From Labrys miyagiensis (GTDB lineage: Bacteria > Pseudomonadota > Alphaproteobacteria > Rhizobiales > Labraceae), in the NCBI RefSeq assembly GCF_030160835.1, contig NZ_BSPC01000054.1, positions 1 to 64,000 on the forward strand: a stretch of DNA of 64,000 nt, in the 5' to 3' direction. The notes below the pieces were generated by a model. That model was given only the letters and a program-made list of their open reading frames with translations. It was not told the origin of the DNA and did not search any database. The translations under genes were made by a program, and so were the position numbers. Positions 1 through 9,280 of this stretch are shown here, in pieces; position 1 is the stretch's first letter, and each line of letters opens with the position of its first letter.

Positions 1-1107
1 TGATCTCTATCTTAACCGCAGGCGCCCTCCCGCGCAGCGGGTTCGTTCATCGGCCCCTAAGCGGATAATTGCAGCCCCTCTTGGACAGTTGTCGGAGTTC
101 CTACAAGCGGACTTTCCCATTGTCTTAGGAGAGTCAGAAGAGACCCTGATGCTTCCAGAACATATGGCATACGAGAATTGACATTTCTTGCGCTTTATGC
201 CTTACTCCTCCCCGGACTGAAGCGCAGCGCCGATCCGGGTCGGCCGGCCGCTTCCGCCCACCTCGGTTGATCCGGCTTTCGCCGGCGGCGCGCCAGCCGC
301 TTTGCTTTTTCCGTCCGGCTCGTCTTGGCTGCACACCAGGATGGGGCGGAGGGGCGAGGGATCATGCAGGCCGGCTCGTCGCCTTCGGGCGGCGAGGGTT
401 CTCGCCTTCGGCTTTGCCGAGGGTTTGATTCCGGTCCGTTCGGCCTGCGTACGGGGCTTGATGAGGAACCTGTGGGATCGGCGGTCCGTGGAACCGCCCT
501 GCGATCCCTTTGCGATGGGAAGGGCTCTTCGGTCCGGCGTGCAAGGCCGGAGCGGAGGTCCGTCTGGAACCAGGGCCGGTTCGCCGGTCCTGGCGGCGGC
601 GACAGCGAGGACAGGGCTGTCGGCGCCGGCAAGCGGGGCGAGAGATCGCTGCGTGCGCTCCTCTCGCCATCGCCCGTTCCGTGGGCGAGATGATGTGCGG
701 AACCGATGGCTTGCCTGGCTCGCAAGCCGCAGGCGCCTGCATCGTCTGACCGGCATGGCTTGGATAAGGAGGGGCCGCGCCTTCCTGTCCTCTTCATGCC
801 CGTCCATCCGGCGGCCTGGAGGCGCTCAAACCGGCAAGGCCGAAAGGCCAAGCCGGGGATGAGGCTCCGGGCGATGGACATGTCCGGGCCTGGCGCGCGC
901 TGTCGGCGCGCGGGCTGGGATGAAGGCAGGGGCGACGGCGGCCGCATCGACAGGCTGCCATGCACTCCACCGAACACAGGATCGCGGCTGCTCTGCGGCC
1001 GCCGTCGCCCCGCTCTTCTTGCATAGCCCGGCCCGCTCAGGGCGCGGAAAGGCGAACCCGTGGGCTGATGACAGGGGAGGCTATCCCTTCAGGACTCTAC
1101 AGGAAGT
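1..1107. other. Unassigned GC-rich region without a convincing gene
   Basis: About 1.1 kb with open frames on both strands, but none has a good ribosome binding site, a recognisable domain or plausible composition; the translations are Arg/Pro/Ser-rich, as expected for shadow frames in GC-rich DNA. The stretch from about 200 to 1080 holds many short GC-rich inverted repeats, for example around 380-430. I looked for tRNA, tmRNA, RNase P and SRP signatures and saw none. It may be decayed sequence or a structured intergenic region. The first bases could belong to a gene outside the window. Confidence 0.4.
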
Positions 1108-1149
1108 GCACAGGAATCCTTCCCCGACTGCGGGGAAGGATTCCTGTGC
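1108..1149. repeat. Perfect 19-bp hairpin
   Basis: Left arm 1108-1126 and right arm 1131-1149 are exact reverse complements (19 bp) around a 4-nt loop. The arms begin GCACAGGAATCC. No T-run follows, so it is not a standard intrinsic terminator. The core CTTCCCCGACTGCGGGGAAG resembles the CTTCCCCGCAGTCGGGGAAG block at about 2998-3017, so it probably belongs to the same dispersed repeat family. Confidence 0.7.
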
Positions 1150-1351
1150 CCAACATCGCAAGACAGAGATGTGGGAATGACGAACGCCGGACTCTCGATA
1201 CGCTCGCGCAAATTTCACCGGATTGCTTAGCCCCTTCGCAACAGTTCTTATATACTGCCAGGGACCTCTCCTTCATTTCAAATTCCCCGGCCGAACGACT
1301 TCCCTCTTTTTCCCGACAAGCCTACAAACAAAGTGATTTCAGGAGAGTGCC

Positions 1352-2788
1352 ATGGCTGGCGCACCCATTTCGTCGACATCTGCCACCGCGCCATCCGACA
1401 CCGTCCCGACAGGGCGCGTCATCCTGGTTTCCGCCGCCGCGGCGATGGGCGGCTTCCTGTTCGGCTATGATACCGCCGTGGTGAACGGTGCCGTCGGCGC
1501 CATCCAGAAATGGGCTGATGTCGGCAATGCCCTGCTCGGCTTCTCGGTGGCGAGCGTGCTGCTCGGCTCGGCGGTCGGCGCCTGGTTCGCCGGGCCGCTC
1601 GCCAACCGCTATGGGCGCCTCGCCATGATGCGGGCGGCCGCGATCGCCTTCTTCGTCAGCGCCATCGGCGCCGGACTGCCCTGGGATATCTGGTCCTTCA
1701 CCGTGTTCCGCCTGATTGGCGGTGTCGCCGTCGGCATCGCCAGCGTGATCGCTCCGGCCTATATCGCTGAGGTCTCGCCGGCCAATCTGCGCGGACGCCT
1801 CGGCTCGCTGCAGCAAATGGCGATCGTCACCGGCATCTTCGTGGCGCTCCTGTGCAACTACGTCCTGGCTTATGGCGCCGGTGGGGCGGAGAAGACGCTG
1901 GGGCTCGGGCTCGAGGCCTGGCGCTGGATGTTCATCGTGGAGGCCGTTCCCGCTATCGTCTATGGCGTGATGGCGAGCCTCATTCCGGAATCACCGCGCT
2001 ATCTCGTCTCGAAGGGCGACATGAAGGACGCCCTCATCGTCATTCGCCGCTTCCTCGGCAATAAGCCACCCGCCGAGACCCGCGTCGCCGATATCCGCAG
2101 GACGCTCGGCGTCGAGGAAAAGCAGACCCTTGCCGACCTCAAGGGCCCGGCTGCGGGCCTGCTGCCGGTGGTTTGGGTCGGCATTTTCCTGTCGGTGTTC
2201 CAGCAATTCGTCGGCATCAACGTGATCTTCTACTATTCCTCGGTGCTCTGGCAGGCCGTCGGCTTCACCGAAGCGGATTCGCTGAAGATCACCGTGATCA
2301 CCTCGGTGACCAACATCGCCACCACCCTGATCGCCATCGCCCTGGTGGACAAGATCGGCCGCAAGCCCTTGCTGCTGCTCGGTTCCCTGGGCATGACGCT
2401 GACCCTTGGCACCATGGCCTATATCTTCGGCACCGCGCCGACTGCGATGGTCAATGGCGCCTCGCAGCCGGTGCTCAGCGATACTGCCGGCCTCGTCGCC
2501 GTCGCCGCCGCCAATCTCTATGTCGTGTTCTTCGGCATGAGCTGGGGGCCGGTGGTGTGGGTGCTGCTCGGCGAGATGTTCAACAACCGCATCCGCGCCT
2601 ATGCCCTGGCACTGGCCGCCGCCGCCCAATGGGTCGCCAACTTCCTGGTCTCGCAGACCTTCCCGCCGCTGGCCGCCGCCGGCCTCGGCCTCGCCTATGG
2701 TTTCTACGCCACCATGGCGCTGATCTCGCTGTTCTTCGTCTGGCGCTTTGTCACCGAGACGAAGGGTCGGGAGCTCGAGGAGATGTAG
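1352..2788 (+). CDS. Sugar porter family MFS transporter
   Basis: A 478-residue inner-membrane transporter, normal length for the sugar porter family, which moves sugars by H+ symport or facilitated diffusion. Family motifs are visible: GYDTAVVNG (about 38-46), NRYGRL (85-90), PESPRYL (212-218), QQFVGIN (284-290), DKIGRKP (333-339) and a C-terminal ETKGRELEE. The pattern fits 12 membrane segments with a long central loop. The start follows AGGAGAG eight bases upstream. It stands alone and its 3' end abuts a large palindromic repeat. The sugar cannot be predicted; the family call is firm. Confidence 0.93.
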   Translation: MAGAPISSTSATAPSDTVPTGRVILVSAAAAMGGFLFGYDTAVVNGAVGAIQKWADVGNALLGFSVASVLLGSAVGAWFAGPLANRYGRLAMMRAAAIAFFVSAIGAGLPWDIWSFTVFRLIGGVAVGIASVIAPAYIAEVSPANLRGRLGSLQQMAIVTGIFVALLCNYVLAYGAGGAEKTLGLGLEAWRWMFIVEAVPAIVYGVMASLIPESPRYLVSKGDMKDALIVIRRFLGNKPPAETRVADIRRTLGVEEKQTLADLKGPAAGLLPVVWVGIFLSVFQQFVGINVIFYYSSVLWQAVGFTEADSLKITVITSVTNIATTLIAIALVDKIGRKPLLLLGSLGMTLTLGTMAYIFGTAPTAMVNGASQPVLSDTAGLVAVAAANLYVVFFGMSWGPVVWVLLGEMFNNRIRAYALALAAAAQWVANFLVSQTFPPLAAAGLGLAYGFYATMALISLFFVWRFVTETKGRELEEM

Positions 2789-2790
2789 GA

Positions 2791-3075
2791 GCTGGGAGCG
2801 CGGACGTCTCGTCCATAGGCGCTAACTTAAGCCGGTGAGGGTGCAGGAATCCCTCCCCGACTTCGGGGAGGGTGGACCGGCGAAGCCGGGACGGGTGGGG
2901 GAGAGTGGCGCGACAACGCAGAAATAAGCAGATGTCGCGCCACTCTCCCCCTTCCGACCTCACTACGTTCGTCCCAGCGCACACTTGTGTGCGCGCCTTC
3001 CCCGCAGTCGGGGAAGGAGTCGTCGCGCATTTGGGCCTTAAGTTAACGCCTATGGACGTCCCGTCCGCGCTCCCA
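2791..3075. repeat. Family A composite palindromic repeat, long form (A1)
   Basis: Outer arms 2791-2831 and 3037-3075 are inverted near-copies: GCTGGGAGCGCGGAC at one end and GTCCGCGCTCCCAG at the other, with an extended inner part ATAGGCGCTAACTT / AGTTAACGCCTAT. The roughly 200-bp interior holds a perfect 19-bp stem (2897-2915 with 2933-2951) and a TCCGACCTCACT block shared with about 21665-21700. It separates the convergent MFS and hydrolase genes. Confidence 0.85.
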
Positions 3076-3079
3076 GGGG

Positions 3080-3838
3080 TTACTTGGCCATGCTCTTCGC
3101 CGCCTCGACGATCACGTCCGCCACCTCCTTGGGGTGGGAGATGATCAGGGCGTGGCTGCCCGGCACCGTCACGGTCTTCGCTTTGATCGCCGCCGCCATG
3201 CTCTGTTCCAGCGAAACCGGCATCATGCGATCATCGCCGGCGACGATGTACCAGCTCGGCCGGGTCTTCCAGGCGGCCTCCGTCACCTTCTCGCCGAAGG
3301 CGCTGGCGGCGATGGGGGCTTGCGCCGCGGCGAGCACGCGGGCCTCGGCAGCAGGAACATCCGGTGCGAAATCCCTGACGAAAGCATCCGGCGCCATGGC
3401 CAGGAAACCGGTGGCGTCGGGCTTGATCTCGGCTCCGCCGGGCGTCGGCGGCGCGGTCTTGAGGAGATCCATCACCGACTGGCCCTGCGCCGGCGCCGTG
3501 GCGGCGACATAGACAAGCGCCTTCACTTTCGCATCGGTGCCGGCCTGCGTGATCACCGAGCCGCCCCAGGAATGGCCAACCAGGATGACCGGCCCCTCGG
3601 CGTCGGCGATCGCCCGTCTCGTGGCGGCGACATCGTCGGCGAGCGAGGTCAGCGGATTCTGCACCGCCACCACCTTCAGCCCCGCCTTCTGGAGGATCGG
3701 AATCACCTTCGACCAGCTCGAGCCGTCGAGCAGCGCGGCATGGACGAGCACGACGGTGTCCGCGCGAGCCGCGCTAACCAGGCCAGCGGCCAAAGCCAGG
3801 ATGGCACCGGCAACCGTTCCGAGGATTTTCCTGCGCAT
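3080..3838 (-). CDS. Secreted alpha/beta hydrolase
   Basis: A 252-residue alpha/beta-hydrolase with an N-terminal signal peptide (basic MRRK, hydrophobic stretch to about residue 22, likely cleavage after A26), so periplasmic or secreted. The nucleophile elbow GHSWGG places the serine at about residue 90; VAGDDR and GSHAL supply plausible acid and histidine regions. The look is that of the small esterase group often annotated as salicylate esterase or hydroxynitrile-lyase-like, but the substrate is unknown. It is divergent from a LysR gene across a 92-bp spacer with a perfect palindrome, so it is the probable regulatory target. Confidence 0.85.
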   Translation of the reverse strand: MRRKILGTVAGAILALAAGLVSAARADTVVLVHAALLDGSSWSKVIPILQKAGLKVVAVQNPLTSLADDVAATRRAIADAEGPVILVGHSWGGSVITQAGTDAKVKALVYVAATAPAQGQSVMDLLKTAPPTPGGAEIKPDATGFLAMAPDAFVRDFAPDVPAAEARVLAAAQAPIAASAFGEKVTEAAWKTRPSWYIVAGDDRMMPVSLEQSMAAAIKAKTVTVPGSHALIISHPKEVADVIVEAAKSMAK

Positions 3839-3893
3839 GGCAATCTCCCTTGCTTTTCGATGGTGTGGAGATAGCGAGCCGTTTCATATATAT

Positions 3894-3908
3894 CCAATAT
3901 CATATTGG
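3894..3908. promoter_or_regulatory. Perfect palindrome between hydrolase and LysR gene
   Basis: CCAATAT-C-ATATTGG is a perfect 7-bp inverted repeat with a one-base centre in an AT-rich stretch between the divergent starts at 3838 and 3931. Position and symmetry fit a LysR-type binding site acting on both promoters. The assignment to this regulator is inference. Confidence 0.6.
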
Positions 3909-3930
3909 TTATAATCGATATCGGAGAGAT

Positions 3931-4806
3931 ATGTCGATACAGCGTCTGCGCCACTTCATCGCCTTGGCCGAGGAAGGCAATTTCGCCCGCGCCGCCGAGC
4001 GTTGCGGCATCAGGCAGCCACCTTTCTCGCAGTCGATCGCCAGACTGGAACGAGACAGCGGGGCGACGTTGTTCCTGCGCGCTGCCAGCGGCACGAAACT
4101 GACGCCGGCCGGCGAGGCGCTGCTGCCGGAGGCTCGCATCACCGTCAGCGCCTTCGATCGCGGCAGCGCGCTGGCCCGGCGCACCGCGCAGGCGGGGCAT
4201 CCGGTCCGCATCGGCCTCGTCCATGCCGCGCTCTGGGGTGTAATGCCGGCGCTCTTGACCCTGGCACGCGACGAAGAAATTCCGGTCGAGCTCATTCAGA
4301 TGCGCAGCAACGAACAGCTCGAAGCTCTCGCAGACGGGCGGCTCGACCTCGGCGTCGCCTCTCCGCCCTTCGCGATGACGGCGCGCATGCGGACCATCCC
4401 TGTCCATGGCGAGGAGATCGTCGCCGCCGTGCCCGCTTCGCAGGCTCCGGCGATGGGCGACACCATCGCCCTCGCCGAGATCGCCGATCGGCTGGTGATG
4501 TTCCCGCGCCAGCAGGGCCCGGCCCTGCATGAAGCGATCCTCGCCCTATTCGCCACCCAGGGACTGACGCCGCGCATCGTGCAGGAGACGCCGGAGATGA
4601 TGACCACCTTGGCGCTGGTTGCCGCCGGCGTCGGCGCTGCCCTCCTGCCTGCCTCGGTGGCGCGGGCCCTGCCGGCCGTCGGCGTCCTCTATCGCCGCAT
4701 TGCCGACGACGTCGCGGTGCCTTCCTGGCCGCTGGCGCTCGTGCACATGCCATTGCCGGCCACCAGTCCGGCGGGGCGCCTTCTTGCGGCCTGGCGGAGG
4801 AAATGA
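3931..4806 (+). CDS. LysR-family transcriptional regulator
   Basis: A 291-residue LysR regulator. The N-terminal winged helix-turn-helix covers about residues 1-60 ([20 protein letters not shown], then [12 protein letters not shown]), followed by a periplasmic-binding-protein-like effector domain. The ATG at 3931 is chosen because GGAGAG lies three bases upstream and the translation then starts MSIQRLRHF, as is usual for the family; a longer upstream frame adds 27 unrelated residues. It is divergent from the alpha/beta hydrolase gene, suggesting local control of that enzyme. The inducer is unknown. Confidence 0.92.
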   Translation: MSIQRLRHFIALAEEGNFARAAERCGIRQPPFSQSIARLERDSGATLFLRAASGTKLTPAGEALLPEARITVSAFDRGSALARRTAQAGHPVRIGLVHAALWGVMPALLTLARDEEIPVELIQMRSNEQLEALADGRLDLGVASPPFAMTARMRTIPVHGEEIVAAVPASQAPAMGDTIALAEIADRLVMFPRQQGPALHEAILALFATQGLTPRIVQETPEMMTTLALVAAGVGAALLPASVARALPAVGVLYRRIADDVAVPSWPLALVHMPLPATSPAGRLLAAWRRK

Positions 4807-4913
4807 CGCGTGTGGGATGGATTTTTGCCGCCGTCACTTCTATAAGCCGCGCCACAATTCACGCGGGCAGGTGCAACAAGACGTCGCCCGCAAACCGAAC
4901 CAAGGCAGGACAG

Positions 4914-5660
4914 ATGGCCGGTCATTCCCAATTCGCCAACATCATGCACCGCAAGGGCAAGCAGGATGCCAAGCGCTCGAAGCTCTTCTCCAAGCTCGCC
5001 CGCGAAATCACCGTGGCGGCCAAGCTGGGCCTGCCCGACCCGAACATGAATGCGCGCCTCCGCGCCGCGATCATCGCCGCGCGCGTCGAGAACATGCCCA
5101 AGGACAATATCGACCGCGCCATCAAGAAGGCCGCCGGCGCCGATGGCGAGAACTATGACGAGATCCGCTATGAGGGCTACGGTCCCGGCGGTGTCGCCCT
5201 GATCGTCGAGGCGCTGACCGACAACCGCAACCGCACCGCCTCGGATGTGCGCTCCTACTTCACCAAGGCGGGCGGCAACCTCGCCGAAACCGGCGCGGTG
5301 TCCTTCATGTTCGATCGCGTCGGCGTGGTCGAATACGATGTCGACAAGGGTACGCCGGACGCCATGCTGGAAGCCGCGCTCGAAGCCGGCGCCGACGATT
5401 GCCTTTCGTCGGAGGACGGCCATGAGTTCGTCTGCGCGGCCGAGAACCTCGCCGAAGTCACCAAGGCGCTGGAGGCCCTGCTCGGCGAAGCCCGCAAGTC
5501 GAGCCTGGTCTGGCGCCCGCAGAACAGCATCGCGGTGGATGACGAGACCGGCGAGAAGCTGATGCGGCTGGTCGATACGCTCGACGACCATGACGACGTG
5601 CAGCACGTCTATGCCAATTTCGAGCTGTCGGACGCCCTGATGGCGAAACTGGCGGGGTAA
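4914..5660 (+). CDS. yebC: YebC/PmpR family protein
   Basis: A 248-residue YebC-family protein opening [21 protein letters not shown], the family hallmark, with [11 protein letters not shown] and GYGPGGVA further on. Family members are cytosolic; some act as DNA-binding regulators and others help translation of difficult motifs. The start at 4914 is set by AAGGCAGGA directly upstream and by homology; the frame stays open further upstream without similarity. It precedes ruvC as in many proteobacteria, but a family A repeat lies between the two genes here. Confidence 0.95.
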   Translation: MAGHSQFANIMHRKGKQDAKRSKLFSKLAREITVAAKLGLPDPNMNARLRAAIIAARVENMPKDNIDRAIKKAAGADGENYDEIRYEGYGPGGVALIVEALTDNRNRTASDVRSYFTKAGGNLAETGAVSFMFDRVGVVEYDVDKGTPDAMLEAALEAGADDCLSSEDGHEFVCAAENLAEVTKALEALLGEARKSSLVWRPQNSIAVDDETGEKLMRLVDTLDDHDDVQHVYANFELSDALMAKLAG

Positions 5661-5663
5661 TTC

Positions 5664-5753
5664 TTCCCGGGTGCGCGGACGTCTCGTCCGCCTTCGCCCT
5701 CTCCGCGAGCACTACGGTTCAAGATGCGGACGAGACGTCCGCGCACCCGGGAA
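5664..5753. repeat. Family A palindromic repeat (A2)
   Basis: Inverted arms TTCCCGGGTGCGCGGAC and its complement GTCCGCGCACCCGGGAA enclose about 35 bp. Each arm carries a 17-nt hairpin: GCGGACGTCTCGTCCGC at 5675-5691 and its partner at 5726-5742. It lies between yebC and ruvC and ends seven bases before the ruvC start, so it falls in the ruvC leader. Confidence 0.85.
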
Positions 5754-5759
5754 ACAACC

Positions 5760-6278
5760 ATGCCCCAGCACCCCACCCGCATCCTCGGCGTCGATCCAGG
5801 CCTGCGCCGCACCGGCTGGGGTGTGATCGAGGTGCTGGCCAATCGCCTCTCCTTCATCGCCTGCGGCACGGTGTTCTCGGATGACAAGGAGGAACTGGCC
5901 CACCGCCTGCTCGCCCTGCACAAGGGGTTGACCGAGGTCGTCACCAGCTATGAGCCCGACGAGGCGGCGGTGGAGCAGACCTTCGTCAACAAGGACGCGA
6001 CGGCGACCCTCAAGCTCGGCCAGGCCCGCGGCATCGCCATGCTGGTGCCGGCGCAGGCCGGGCTGTTCGTGGCCGAATATGCGCCGAACCTCGTCAAGAA
6101 GACGGTGGTCGGCTCCGGCCATGCCGACAAGAAGCAGATTCGCCTGATGATCAAGGTGCTGCTGCCCAAGGCCGATCCGAAGTCGGACGACGCGGCGGAC
6201 GCGCTGGCGATCGCGATCACGCATGCCCATCATCGGACCAGCCACTCCTGGGAGCGCGGACTTCCAGTCCGCTCTTGA
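5760..6278 (+). CDS. ruvC: Holliday junction endodeoxyribonuclease RuvC
   Basis: A 172-residue RuvC resolvase that cuts Holliday junctions together with RuvAB. The RNase H-like fold is marked by [12 protein letters not shown] with the first catalytic Asp, [11 protein letters not shown] with the catalytic Glu, and [12 protein letters not shown] with the last catalytic Asp residues. The final ten codons ([10 protein letters not shown]) and the stop lie inside a family A repeat, so the normal C-terminal tail has been replaced by repeat-encoded sequence; the catalytic core is intact. The usual ruvC-ruvA adjacency is broken by an inserted gene. Confidence 0.95.
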   Translation: MPQHPTRILGVDPGLRRTGWGVIEVLANRLSFIACGTVFSDDKEELAHRLLALHKGLTEVVTSYEPDEAAVEQTFVNKDATATLKLGQARGIAMLVPAQAGLFVAEYAPNLVKKTVVGSGHADKKQIRLMIKVLLPKADPKSDDAADALAIAITHAHHRTSHSWERGLPVRS

Positions 6279-6366
6279 AACGAAGCGTCGAAGAAAAGAC
6301 GATACCAGCGAGAAATTCCTGCGGACGAAGCGTTTCAAGAGCGGACTGGAAGTCCGCGCTCCCAGG
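6248..6366. repeat. Family A palindromic repeat (A3), overlapping ruvC
   Basis: Left arm 6248-6280 and right arm 6334-6366 are inverted copies. Their internal hairpins are GCGGACTTCCAGTCCGC at 6256-6272 and GCGGACTGGAAGTCCGC at 6341-6357. The left arm encodes the last codons and the TGA of ruvC. The roughly 50-bp interior shows no hairpin with a T-run. Confidence 0.88.
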
Positions 6367-6426
6367 GTTGCACTTCCTCCCCCGACCCTCTAGAACAAAC
6401 CGTGAATTCATAACCCCGGAGGAATC

Positions 6427-7239
6427 ATGTCCCAGGCCCGGAAAGCAGCTGCCTTCGCCGATCTGCATCGCCGCCCCGAACTCTTCCTCCTGCCCAATGC
6501 CTGGGATGCCGGCTCGGCCAAGCTCCTGGCTTCGCTGGGCTTTTCGGCCATCGCCACCACCAGCGCCGGCCTTGCCTTCAGCCATGGCCGCAAGGACGGC
6601 CAGATGTCGCGCGAGGAAACCCTCGCCAATGCCGGCGCCATCGTGTCGGCGACCGAGCTTCCCGTGAGCGCCGACCTCGAGAACGGCTTCGGCGACAGCC
6701 CCGAGGCGTGCCAGGCCACCATCCGCGATGCCGTCGGTGTCGGCCTTGCCGGCGGCTCGATCGAGGATGCCACCGGCCGCCCGGACCAGCCGATCTACGA
6801 GATCGGCCTCGCCACCGAGCGCGTGCGCGCCGCCGCCGAGACGGCCAAGGCGGCAGGCTTCGTGCTCACCGCCCGGGCCGAGAACTTCTTGCATGGCATT
6901 CCCGATCTCGACGACACCATCCGCCGCCTGCAGGCCTTCCAGCAAGCCGGGGCCGAGGTGCTCTATGCCCCCGGCCTCGTCCGGCTCGACCAGATCAAGA
7001 GCGTGCTTGGTTCGGTGGATCGGCCGGTGAACATCCTCGCCACGCTGGCGGGGCAGGACTTCTCCATTCCCGATCTCGCCGGGCTTGGCGTGCGCCGGGT
7101 CAGCGTCGGCGGATCCTTCGCCCGCGCCGCCTTCGGGGCCTTGCGCCGCGCCGCGCTCGAACTGCGCGACGAGGGCCGCTTCAGTTTTGCGAAAGAGGCG
7201 ATGCCCTATCCGGAGCTGGCCGCAATCTTCGGCAAGTGA
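6427..7239 (+). CDS. Isocitrate lyase/PEP mutase family protein
   Basis: A 270-residue TIM-barrel protein of the isocitrate lyase/phosphoenolpyruvate mutase superfamily. Typical features are LLPNAWDAGSAKLL near the N-terminus, TTSAG (about 47-51), VSADLENGFGD and GGSIEDATGR. Known members cleave or form C-C or C-P bonds (2-methylisocitrate lyase, oxaloacetate decarboxylase, PEP mutase). The catalytic cysteine motif of true isocitrate lyases is not seen, so the reaction is unknown. The start follows CCGGAGGAATC. It sits between ruvC and ruvA with repeats on both sides, so it looks like an insertion into the ruv block. Confidence 0.9.
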   Translation: MSQARKAAAFADLHRRPELFLLPNAWDAGSAKLLASLGFSAIATTSAGLAFSHGRKDGQMSREETLANAGAIVSATELPVSADLENGFGDSPEACQATIRDAVGVGLAGGSIEDATGRPDQPIYEIGLATERVRAAAETAKAAGFVLTARAENFLHGIPDLDDTIRRLQAFQQAGAEVLYAPGLVRLDQIKSVLGSVDRPVNILATLAGQDFSIPDLAGLGVRRVSVGGSFARAAFGALRRAALELRDEGRFSFAKEAMPYPELAAIFGK

Positions 7240-7258
7240 GGGGTATCGGGAGCGGGAT

Positions 7259-7352
7259 CGCTCCTGGGACCGCGGGCGTCTCGCCTGCATCTTCCTCCCC
7301 TGCAAGCGCACCGGTTCCAGGAGCAGGCGAGCCGCCTGCGGTCCCAGGAGCG
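7259..7352. repeat. Diverged family A relative (GGGACCGC type)
   Basis: Outer arms CGCTCCTGGGACCGC (7259-7273) and GCGGTCCCAGGAGCG (7338-7352) are exact reverse complements. The inner part pairs GGGCGTCTCGCCTGC with GCAGGCGAGCCGCC imperfectly. The layout resembles family A with a different arm sequence. It lies between the PEP mutase family gene and ruvA. Confidence 0.75.
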
Positions 7353-7426
7353 ACTCCACGGTCCCAGCAATGCTTCCCATGCCGCGAATCATGGCAAAGC
7401 GCTAAAAGCGCCCTGAGAGGACTTTC

Positions 7427-8044
7427 ATGATCGGCAAACTGCGCGGCATCATCGACAGCTACGGCGAGGATTGGGTGATCCTCGACGTGCAGGGCGTCGG
7501 CTATATCGTTTATTGTTCGAGCCGCACGCTCGCCACCCTGCCCTCCCCGGGCGAGGCAGCGGCGCTTGCGATCGAGACCTATGTGCGCGAGGACCAGCTC
7601 CGCCTGTTCGGCTTTTCCAGCGACAATGAGCGCGACTGGTTCCGCCTGTTGCAGACCGTGCAGGGCATCGGCACCAAGGTGGCGCTCGCCATCCTCTCCA
7701 CCCTCAAGCCGGCGGACCTCGCCTCCGCCATCGCTCTCGGCGACAAGGCGGCGGTGGCCCGTTCGCCCGGCGTCGGCCCCAAGGTCGCCCAGCGCATCGT
7801 CACCGAGCTCAAGGACAAGGTGCCGAGCTTCGGCCATGTGCCGTCCGACGTGATCGGCCTGCAGGCCGAGCTCGGCGACAAGCGCGCCTCCGGACCGGTC
7901 AGCGATGCCGTCTCCGCCCTCGTCAACCTCGGCTATGCCCAGATGCAGGCCTCCGCCGCCGTGGCGGTCGCCCTGCGCGAGGCCGGTGAGGGCGCCGAGA
8001 CCGCCAAGCTCATCCGCCTCGGCCTCAAGGAACTGGCGCGATGA
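7427..8044 (+). CDS. ruvA: Holliday junction branch migration protein RuvA
   Basis: A 205-residue RuvA, which tetramerises on Holliday junctions and loads the RuvB motor. The N-terminal OB fold starts [25 protein letters not shown], split below the family norm by nothing unusual; the helix-hairpin-helix region follows with [11 protein letters not shown] and [11 protein letters not shown], and the C-terminal RuvB-contact domain covers about 155-205. The gene overlaps ruvB by four bases (ATGA), indicating coupled translation. The start has GAGAGGA about seven bases upstream. Confidence 0.96.
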   Translation: MIGKLRGIIDSYGEDWVILDVQGVGYIVYCSSRTLATLPSPGEAAALAIETYVREDQLRLFGFSSDNERDWFRLLQTVQGIGTKVALAILSTLKPADLASAIALGDKAAVARSPGVGPKVAQRIVTELKDKVPSFGHVPSDVIGLQAELGDKRASGPVSDAVSALVNLGYAQMQASAAVAVALREAGEGAETAKLIRLGLKELAR

Positions 8045-9126
8045 AGCCGCCCCGCAAAGGACCCGCCGCCGAGCCGCCCAATTCAACGCCTAAGTCGGGC
8101 CGCCTGATCAGCGGCGACCAGCGCGACGAGGATGGCGTCGATTCCAAGCTGCGCCCGCAGGACCTGTCGGAGTTCGTCGGCCAGGCCAAGCTGAGGGAAA
8201 ACCTCGCAGTCTTCATAGAGGCGGCCCGCAAGCGCGGCGAGGCGCTCGATCACGTGCTCTTCGTCGGGCCGCCCGGCCTCGGCAAGACCACGCTGGCCCA
8301 GATCGTCTCGCGCGAACTCGGCGTCAATTTCCGCGCTACATCCGGCCCCGTAATCGCCAAGGCCGGCGACCTTGCCGCCTTGCTCACCAATCTCGAAGAG
8401 CGGGACGTGCTCTTCATCGACGAGATCCACCGCCTCAATCCGGCGGTGGAGGAAATCCTCTATCCGGCCATGGAGGATTTCCAACTCGACCTCATCATCG
8501 GCGAGGGCCCGGCCGCGCGTTCGGTGCGCATCGATCTCGCCAAGTTCACGCTGGTGGGCGCCACCACGCGCGCGGGCCTGTTGACGACGCCGCTGCGCGA
8601 CCGCTTCGGCATCCCGCTACGCCTGCAATTCTACACGGTCGAGGAGCTCGAACTAATCGTCAAGCGCTCAGGCCGCGTGATGGGCGCGCCGATCGCCGAT
8701 GACGGCGCCAACGAGATTGCCCGCCGCGCCCGCGGCACGCCGCGCATCGCCGGCCGCCTGGTGCGCCGCGTGCGCGACTTCGCCTCCGTGCTCGGCGCCG
8801 AGACCATCACCCGCGCCATCGCCGACAAGGCCCTGCTCGCGCTCGAGGTCGACCAGGCCGGGCTCGATGCGATGGACAACCGCTACCTCAATCTGCTGGC
8901 GATGAATTTCGGCGGCGGCCCGGTGGGCATCGAGACCATTGCCGCCGCGCTCTCGGAGCCGCGCGACGCCATCGAGGACATCATCGAGCCCTATCTGCTG
9001 ACACAGGGCTTCCTCAATCGCACCCCGCGCGGGCGCATGCTGACCGCGCATGCTTTCAAGCACCTGGGCCTCGCCGTGCCGAGCAGCACGCCGCCGCAGA
9101 TGACGCTGTTCACGGACGAGGAGTGA
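8041..9126 (+). CDS. ruvB: Holliday junction DNA helicase RuvB
   Basis: A 361-residue AAA+ ATPase that drives branch migration with RuvA. Walker A is GPPGLGKT (76-83), Walker B VLFIDEIH (123-130), sensor 1 and arginine-finger region [18 protein letters not shown], and a C-terminal winged helix with [10 protein letters not shown]. The extra hydrophilic N-terminal residues (about 1-38) are common in alphaproteobacterial RuvB. It overlaps ruvA and ends right before a family A element that contains a terminator. Confidence 0.97.
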   Translation: MKPPRKGPAAEPPNSTPKSGRLISGDQRDEDGVDSKLRPQDLSEFVGQAKLRENLAVFIEAARKRGEALDHVLFVGPPGLGKTTLAQIVSRELGVNFRATSGPVIAKAGDLAALLTNLEERDVLFIDEIHRLNPAVEEILYPAMEDFQLDLIIGEGPAARSVRIDLAKFTLVGATTRAGLLTTPLRDRFGIPLRLQFYTVEELELIVKRSGRVMGAPIADDGANEIARRARGTPRIAGRLVRRVRDFASVLGAETITRAIADKALLALEVDQAGLDAMDNRYLNLLAMNFGGGPVGIETIAAALSEPRDAIEDIIEPYLLTQGFLNRTPRGRMLTAHAFKHLGLAVPSSTPPQMTLFTDEE

Positions 9127-9280
9127 CCTGGGCGTGCGGACATCGCGACATGCCTTCATGTCGCGATGTCCGCTCTTGAAACGGCGGGTTCAAAAGAAAA
9201 GGCGGAGCGCCGTAACAAGCGCTCCGCCTTTTTTGTTCAAGTCGAGTTTCAAGAGCGGACTGGACGTCCGCGCTCCCGGG
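9127..9280. repeat. Family A palindromic repeat with internal terminator (A4)
   Basis: Arms 9127-9182 and 9246-9280 are inverted: CCTGGGCGTGCGGAC on the left and GTCCGCGCTCCCGGG on the right. The left arm holds an enlarged hairpin in which CATCGCGACAT pairs with ATGTCGCGATG. A terminator at 9197-9232 sits between the arms. It separates the convergent ruvB and pal genes and abuts both stop codons. Confidence 0.88.
9197..9232. terminator. Bidirectional terminator inside repeat A4
   Basis: A 14-bp stem, AAAAGGCGGAGCGC at 9197-9210 pairing with GCGCTCCGCCTTTT at 9219-9232, with T-runs on both strands. It serves ruvB on the plus strand and pal on the minus strand. Confidence 0.9.

Noticed and set aside
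195-1026. Several long overlapping open frames on both strands
   Set aside because: None has a ribosome binding site or recognisable domain, and their Arg/Pro/Ser-rich translations look like chance frames in GC-rich DNA.
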